The notes under the pieces were generated by a model. The model saw only the letters and a program-made list of their open reading frames with translations. It was not told where the DNA came from and made no database searches. Positions 57,401 to 64,000 of a stretch of DNA of 64,000 bases are shown one piece after another; position 1 is the stretch's first letter, and each line of letters starts with the position of its first letter. Position numbers and translations under genes: made by a program. Source of the DNA: Marchantia polymorpha subsp. ruderalis (lineage: Eukaryota; Streptophyta; Marchantiopsida; Marchantiales; Marchantiaceae); the NCBI GenBank assembly GCA_037833965.1, contig AP031355.1:5295501-5359500 (forward strand), in the 5' to 3' direction.

Positions 57401-60400
57401 ATCTTTCATCCACTCATTTCCAGTTTTGTTTATATCCAATTTATTGTACACTATGCATCACGAGATTTTGGCATAATGGAAGGTATTTTTCCCAATTTTC
57501 CCTATAACATGTCTATAAGAGTATAATTGAATCGTAATTTTCTAATATCAGTGTCAATATATATTTTCTGACGTAATACTAACAGTTATTACATTGAGAA
57601 TATCAAAATTAAGGATTAAATTATGATGATACGAGGAGCCATAAATTGATACAGTACATTTTAGTTTTAGGATCAATAATATAGTTTGAAATACACATAG
57701 TTCAATTGGAACATACATATATTTATGACAATTTATTTATTTACGCTAGGTGAATGATGATTATCAAATGAAGCCTCGTTGTCATGTATAATCTTTGATT
57801 TTCTGAAATAGCTTCACAACATGCACAACTTTTTATAGAAGTTGATTGATTTGGATTCGAAAAACATGATCTTCATAATACAACATTATGTTTTCAAATT
57901 ATATAACTTTCGCTCATGTTTTACACTCAGATTTCATTGGGATAACTATCATTCCTCATCTGATTTAAGAACCAATCTTTTCGTCATCCACACCTTATTC
58001 CTCATGTGCAGTCATGGTTATTTTAAGCTAATGTATACCAAGGCGCCTAAATTAACCCGCGTATCTACATTCTTATTGGTTCAGAATTGGACTGTGGTAG
58101 ATCTAAAGATCTGATCCATTCAATTTGTTATCACGTCAGTCTCATAAGTCAACGAGGTCGGAATACGACATTGTAAATAAATTTTGTTCCAGAACGACTG
58201 CATTCCTTACCACTCTCTCTCTCCCTTTGCTTCCCAACCTTTAATTAGTTCTTAGGTGCACTCGATGTGACTTTTAGCACAAAAGTGCATAAATTAACTA
58301 AATTAAATTTCTTGAAGCGACTTAATTAAGCATATATAGTTGATTTAGGTTACCGACTAATATAACCCTGCCTGCTTATGTGCATTGTTTACTATTCCAA
58401 GTCTATGTTTATGTACTCTAACTTTTACCAGTAATGAAATATACTCATGGAACAATACCATGATGTTGTTTGATTTGCAAGCACACAATTTAATTTATAT
58501 ATATGTAACCTCCAAATTATATTCCCATTAAAATGCTTTACAAAAATTGTTTGTGCTCCAATCTACACATAATGTTAGTGAAGGCGAATGTGAAGTGTTT
58601 GGACTTCACCGATGATGCAAGTGATTGCAGGTACTTCTAATAAACTTGCTGCTGAAACATAGCCAACTTCAGCACAATAATTTAATTTGAAACTCTAGTT
58701 ACTACATTTTGATTTTAGTTAGAAGAGAAGAACATAGTCCTCAAACCATCTTTCTCCTTCAAGAAAATTCACACTTTATTTTCTTTCAGTAGATCATAAG
58801 AAGATAAGAATATGTTTTATCTTGTCTTTTAACTTGTTGAAAATGTTGTATATGCTCTGCTTGCGCACATCCACACTGGCTGCTTTTTCCATAATTCCTG
58901 ATAACTTGCTCGTGTAAGAACTTACACATTGAATTCTTGACCAATAGTTGTAAAATTATTCTTATTTATTCATCCATGAGCACTAGGACATTGATGTATA
59001 CAAAAATCTTGCATGAGTTTTTTCTCCAATTTCATATTTTATTTTACAAATTAATCGTAACATAATGATTTATCATCTCTTGTATATTGTAGCTATATCT
59101 TCCTCAATCATGAATTCTTGTGGCTTTCTACTTCAAAAAAAACCCTCACCCTCAATTACTATAAACTAGCTGCAAAAGTAAACATGAGGTAGATTACTGT
59201 GGCGCGTAATAATCAAGAACTCATCCTAATTCGACCAATTCAATGATTGCGAACATGAATGTAGATTACTTACTTTCTTGAAGTTTGTTTGTTTCTTTTT
59301 TCCACAAAAGATAGAACCTTTTTTAACCAAGCAGCTCTAAACCATTGAAAAGGGTGCTTTATGTTAAGTTGACTGAAAACGACTAATTCCATCCTTGTTA
59401 TATATATTCTTTATAACAAACGTCAAACTTCATGTAGATTAGAATCAGCGCCTGCAAGCCGCAGCATATTTGCCGACTGTTGGGCTGTTGAGTCATTTCA
59501 CCATACTAACAATTTCAGCCGCCTTTCTCATCTTCCATTTTTCTCTCTGTTCATTTATTTTCAATTTAAGCAAAACACGCATCATATATCTATTTATGAA
59601 GAATGATTTATGCATGAAGAATGATATGTGCGTACTAGACAAATAGCCATTTTGTACGCTGTAATTAATGTTGTCAAGTGAACGATTTCTTCCGTTCAGT
59701 GACAAATGCATGACTATTTTGATCGCGTACTTGCCTGAACCCATAATATTGACTAAACATATTGTTCGACATGGCCAGACGGTTTTAACAAAATGGTTAA
59801 AGCACATGACTGCAAAAATAGACCCTCACACGATTTTATTTAATCCACTCTTTTAGAATGTACCGTAATTATGTAGACAACATCATTCGTGAATGAGTTT
59901 TGTTAGGTCTCCCGCTCTTGTTTAATGTATTGTACACTAATATACATTAGATCATTGATACTCCCTAGTGAAGGATAGAGAAAGACGGATTAAGGACCAA
60001 AAAATTAAGTACTCTCTTCAAAATACACCTTCATACTGTGGAAAAAGGAAGTAATATCCTAAATCTAAAATGACCAAACCTAATGTAAAAAGTAAGAAAT
60101 TACCCTAAACCTAAATCAACCTAAAAGTAAGAACCTAAACTCTAAATCTCATCACTGCCTCAGTAGAGCTGACAGCTCTTTGCTCCTCAATGAAAACTCC
60201 TTACTAAGAAGTTTGAGAACTTATTATAAATTTCGTAAATTTTCTTTGAAAACGCCAATGGGTCACATAGGTTCCGACCTTCAAGGCCGTAACTCGAGTC
60301 CGCATAATGCAAGTCCGCTTACAAGATTGTGCGCAGAGCACGATCATGATTTGAACAGTATTCTAATCAACTCAAACGAACATCGAACATTTACTCAGAT

Positions 60401-60470
60401 ATAATATTCGAGACTGGGATAAATGGCGGGAGAAAAATTTCCAATGTCAGAGCATTTAGATTCAAAATAA
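57401..60470. other. AT-rich intergenic sequence, no gene
   Basis: About 3 kb with stops in all frames and no repeat structure or transposon motif that I could read. Confidence 0.45.
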
Positions 60471-60477
60471 ATATCAT

Positions 60478-60699
60478 TCATTCAATTAGCTGGAACACGG
60501 TCCAAAAGCCAAAACTGCAATCATGCTTGGCCAATGTGCAAGCAACTACAATCAACCTTTGAGCACACCTGTGGACAACCTGGTTCCCATTGCTATGCTT
60601 TACTTCGCGGAGTACATGAATTTGCGCTGTCTCCTTCAAAAGTGAATAGTCGGCACAGAGCCAGCATTGGAGAAACATCACTCTCCGTTCCGACTGCAT
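60478..60699 (-). pseudogene. Possible RNase H-like fragment
   Basis: A 73-codon minus frame reads LCADYSLLKETAQIHVLREV and KHSNGNQVVHRCAQ. The pattern of a short helix, then H-x-x-G-N-x-V-x-x-x-x-A, resembles the end of the RNase H domain of plant retroelements. The match is weak and there is no neighbouring motif. It lies in the 3' flank of the HAK gene. Confidence 0.2.
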
Positions 60700-61205
60700 A
60701 ATACCGGCTCTCTAACAGATGCTGATGTAGACAATTATCTACACTAGCAGCAGTAACCCTTACTGTAACCGACCAATGTACAAAATGTCAAAATCTTTTG
60801 TCATTTTACACTGTACAAAATCTTCCAATCTGGACGTTGATTCTTCTAACTCATCCTCGCGGATTACAAACCTAGGTCTGCCGTTTGGGTCTCTGCCCTT
60901 CAGTTCCGTATTGTGAAAACTTCAGCTGATCTGTGTGGATTTACGAATCACGCTCTGTTTGTTCTGATCCACTAGTTTTATCTACTCTCGTAGACTCGTT
61001 CTGACTTCGACGATGTATCTTCTGGTCAGTAGTCTATATGTTCAAATTTTGACGTTTAGCGCTTTCTGACCAGCGCAATATACAGTTGTAGCTTTTGAGC
61101 ATTGAAATCCGGTTAGTTTGTCAGCTCATGACATGATTGTTATTCTACGACGTAACTCCCGCAAGGTTTCAATAATGGTTTCTCTACAGACGGGTGAGAA
61201 AGGAC
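60700..61205. other. 3' flank of the HAK gene
   Basis: No frame. An imperfect inverted repeat (AAAATGTCAAAA / TTTTGTCATTTT, one mismatch) lies at about 60,783-60,810. Confidence 0.45.
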
Positions 61206-64000
61206 TCAAACGTAATAAATCATGCCGACCTCTATGAGGCAAAGATGAGGTATGCTGAGGTCGATTCCGGGACCTCGACAATTTGTCCTAAGAAAGTTGT
61301 AGGCATAGTCAATGGCAAACCTTTTGAACCAAGATGACGCATTCTTCGCCTTCACGTATGAGTGGCCAAGCACATAAGCGACTCCCGCTTCTCTGGCCGA
61401 GTACAGTTCTGCCAACTCTTCCCCTACCACGGGATCAACTTCAGGGTTCACATCAAACCTCACGACCTTTTTCTTCCTCCCCAGCGCATCCGTTCCTTCC
61501 CCGTCGACAGTACTCTGCGAGCTCTGAAACGACTTCTTTCTTCCGAGAGAATCAGTCTCCTCTTGATCGTCAGGTTCCTCCAAGTTCGAGAAAGACCTCT
61601 TCCTTCCGATAGATTCAGTACCTTCCTCGTCAGCAGAGTCCTGCAAAGCTAATAGAACCTTCTTCCTTCCGCGCGCGGCAGCATCTACCTGGTCCTGCAG
61701 GGCCTGGAAGGACCTCACGGTTGTGGTACCACTTCCAGAACTATGAGTATCGCTGCAATCAGAGGCCAGTACTTTGATGCCATGATGAGCAGCAAAACTT
61801 GTGAACGTCCTATGTGTGTCTTCCGCCTCTGCAGCCGAGTTCTCGCTGCTGGATGGAAACCAGACGTCTCCGCTGCCTTCAAATTGAATGAATTGCGCAA
61901 TGCTATCAACCAAGTTCTTCTCAAAATTGTGGTCTTCTTCGTGGACGTCCTTGTAGCCATACCTCACAATACAACGATACATCCGGTACTCCTTGGGGCC
62001 TATTCGCCCGACAAGGTACCGCTGCTCCACTTCCACGTGAGGTACTGGCACAGATTTAATGCACACAAAGACGAGCACTTTGTGAAAGGCTGGAAGATTT
62101 GTAACAAAATGGGTAAAAATAGCTGGGACTCCTGTGACAAGCTCCGTGTAGATAAGTCCCATTCCAGGAACACGAACAATACCCAAGCTGGGCCCCAAAG
62201 TGAGAATCCACTTCATTGACACTTTGTTCTGGATGTCGAATTCGTACTTCTTCGTCGTGCCGTAGTGCCAACAGTACATTACGAGCATAAATACGGCTGA
62301 CAGAACTAGAGGAACCCAACCCCCTTGTGGAACCTTCATGAAAGAGGAAGAGATGTAAAGTAACTCGATAGAACCGAATACAAGGAAAAAGGCAGCTGCG
62401 ACGAGGATGTGCTTTCTCCATACAATGACAATCACCAAAGACATCAAAAAGGTCGTTACGAGCATGACAGAAACAACAGCGATCCCTGCAAACGAAGCAC
62501 AAACAGATCAGGACAACGTTGTAAGGAAGTGTATATTGCATGACTAAAGTAACCGACTGGCATCAAAGGCTCCGAATACTCGACATACAAAACTTTCAAA
62601 ACTTTCACATCCATCAGGCAAATAAAGTGAAAAGTATACGTGGGACACGATTACACACCGTAAGCATTCCCAATTTGGGTGGTATCTTTGAATCCAACTG
62701 TCACTGCAAGGCTCAGAATGAGAAGAAGCCAATTCATCTCTGGAATATAGATTTGACCGTGGATGTGGTTGGAGGTATGAACGACCTTCACGCGAGGAAA
62801 GCATCCAAGGGACTGGCATTGTTTGATGATGGAAAAAGTTGCGGAAATAACAGCTTGACTCCCGACAACTGCCGCAAGCGTGGCAACTACCAGGACAGGC
62901 CAGTAAACGGGCTCTACAGAAGAATCAAACCCAAACTTTTGTAAGAACAAACTCCAAAGAACTAGGACTTACAAAATCTTGCAAAGGCTTGCACAACCCA
63001 AACATACTACTGCTTCTGACTTACTAAGAACTTGAATCGAAATAAAATCAGCTTTCGTTCCCATATCATTTAACGAACAAAAGAAAAGTGAGAACTCATG
63101 GCACCCATGTACAAGATATGCTGTTTACATCACAATTCTCATCAACCTCAACAGGAGCTCATTGCTTGCAACATCTAGAGCTACTACGTCGAATTCTTGG
63201 ACAGGAACTAAGGATGCTAGAAGGTTCACTTGTCTTACTTGGTATGGACATGTAGAAGGTCCTTCCAATATGCTCGGGATGCTTTGATAAGTAAGCCGCT
63301 TGGCCCATGTACGAAAGAATGAGGCAGGGGTACACGACACCGGTGAAAGCGATCTGCGCACAAAAATGTTTTCTGAAATTGTAAAGCCATGGCTTTGTAA
63401 ATGTCAAATTAGGTTTCATCAGGAAATTCGTGGCAATTGAAGTATCATCAACACCCCAATTCCTTCGATTTTGTGCTCAGAACAGACCGGAAAAGCTTCC
63501 TAACTGGGAAATTGGAAGCAGTAAGAGGTTAACTAACCTTGATCGACAGCTGCGAAAAATGACCCAGGTCTGCGAACATTGCCTCCGTACCTGCATTGAA
63601 TGTAGCTAGTTTTTCATCCACTGAAGAGTAGAAAATACAGGTAGCTTGATGTGTGGATGCTATCTGTTTATCTACCAAGTGGACAACTAAGCAAAAGACT
63701 TTCAATTTGAATTTGATATATAACGATAACAGTGATAGAGGACAGGCACTCACCCGTAATGCAGAGTGCGACGCCTCCTAAAGCGACCCAACCTTCCTTG
63801 CCGCATACTTTGAAAAAATTCCACATGTAATACGGTGAAAGGGCTCTAAAAACACCCGGCTGATGGTGAATGACATTGTAAACTCCTATTCCGCTAATAC
63901 AGAGGAGCCAGGTAATCACGATTGGAGCGAACATAAATGCCACCTTATGGGTTCCGTAGTGTTGTAAGTAGAACAAACACACCAGGATGATGCAAGCGAG
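61206..64000 (-). CDS. HAK: HAK/KUP/KT potassium transporter, 5' end outside window
   Basis: Five exons are visible: 63,754-64,000 (continuing beyond the window), 63,538-63,590, 63,239-63,353, 62,659-62,913 and 61,206-62,485. All introns have GT/AG borders and the phases agree, giving 649 residues plus stop. Family landmarks in order: [35 protein letters not shown] (split by an intron after CIT), [70 protein letters not shown] and [16 protein letters not shown], then the long last exon with the remaining membrane helices and the cytosolic C-terminus ending [15 protein letters not shown]. These carriers take up potassium, often with protons, at plasma or vacuolar membranes. About 200 N-terminal residues are missing because the window ends. 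The C-terminal region has an unusual repeated GRK(K/R)SF segment, described in the findings. Confidence 0.95.
61467..61697 (-). other. Charged repeat insert in the HAK C-terminus
   Basis: Within the last HAK exon four blocks of about 20-25 residues end in GRKK or [34 protein letters not shown] and [10 protein letters not shown]. Between them are acidic stretches such as [10 protein letters not shown] and DDQEETDS. Two blocks carry the basic-x-Ser-Phe pattern favoured by plant calcium-dependent and SnRK-type kinases. Confidence 0.8.

Noticed and set aside
61334-62219. Plus-strand ORFs opposite the HAK last exon
   Set aside because: They are antisense to an exon whose minus-strand reading carries HAK family motifs through to the stop.

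Overview
This is a eukaryotic nuclear window from a land plant, and a bryophyte (moss or liverwort) is my best guess. The plant call rests on four genes: a four-exon OEP16-type plastid outer-envelope channel, a HAK/KUP/KT potassium transporter, a GID1-like carboxylesterase and an F-box protein. The exon borders have GT/AG sites and introns of roughly 100 to 450 bp. The bryophyte guess is only an impression from compact introns and sparse genes among decayed retrotransposons. Nothing looks bacterial, so operons and ribosome binding sites do not apply.

Layout. Positions 1-9,900 are mostly gene-poor, with several coding-like stretches that I cannot assign (358-633, 4,690-5,500, 6,880-8,965). OEP16 lies on the minus strand at 9,905-11,126, and a broken coding-like stretch follows on the plus strand (11,432-12,018). 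From 12,000 to 28,440 is a retrotransposon zone. It holds a decayed Ty3/gypsy pol on the minus strand (about 14,520-15,300), a structurally complete Ty1/copia element on the minus strand (16,484-23,120) and a much older copia fossil (about 26,090-28,130). The intact element has both LTRs, a primer binding site, a polypurine tract and a single-frame gag-pol with eight nonsense codons. Its leader is unusual: three unrelated tandem-repeat arrays plus a tRNA-like block with complete pol III A and B boxes.

Positions 28,440-32,300 are ordinary intergenic sequence with a diverged duplication. The carboxylesterase gene is at 32,347-33,471 (minus), followed by a GC-rich upstream region full of microsatellites (33,900-37,430), including a 60-nt polypurine block and a run of 21 G. 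Positions 38,900-47,600 carry several tandem arrays. The largest is a 57-bp minisatellite of about 26 units (46,080-47,600) that reads as a 19-residue repeat in one open frame. Positions 47,600-53,000 are AT-rich with no confident gene. A candidate gene of unknown function is at about 53,066-53,700. The F-box gene (55,104-56,288) and the 3' part of the HAK transporter (61,206 to beyond 64,000), both on the minus strand, close the window.

The four confident genes do not form a pathway. They are independent housekeeping or regulatory genes: plastid envelope transport, hydrolase, ubiquitin ligase adaptor and potassium uptake. The most unexpected signal is a scatter of about a dozen short, perfect or near-perfect hairpins (arms of 9-19 bp, loops of 0-9 nt) with unrelated arm sequences. 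They are far more frequent and longer than chance would give, and no feature type explains them.
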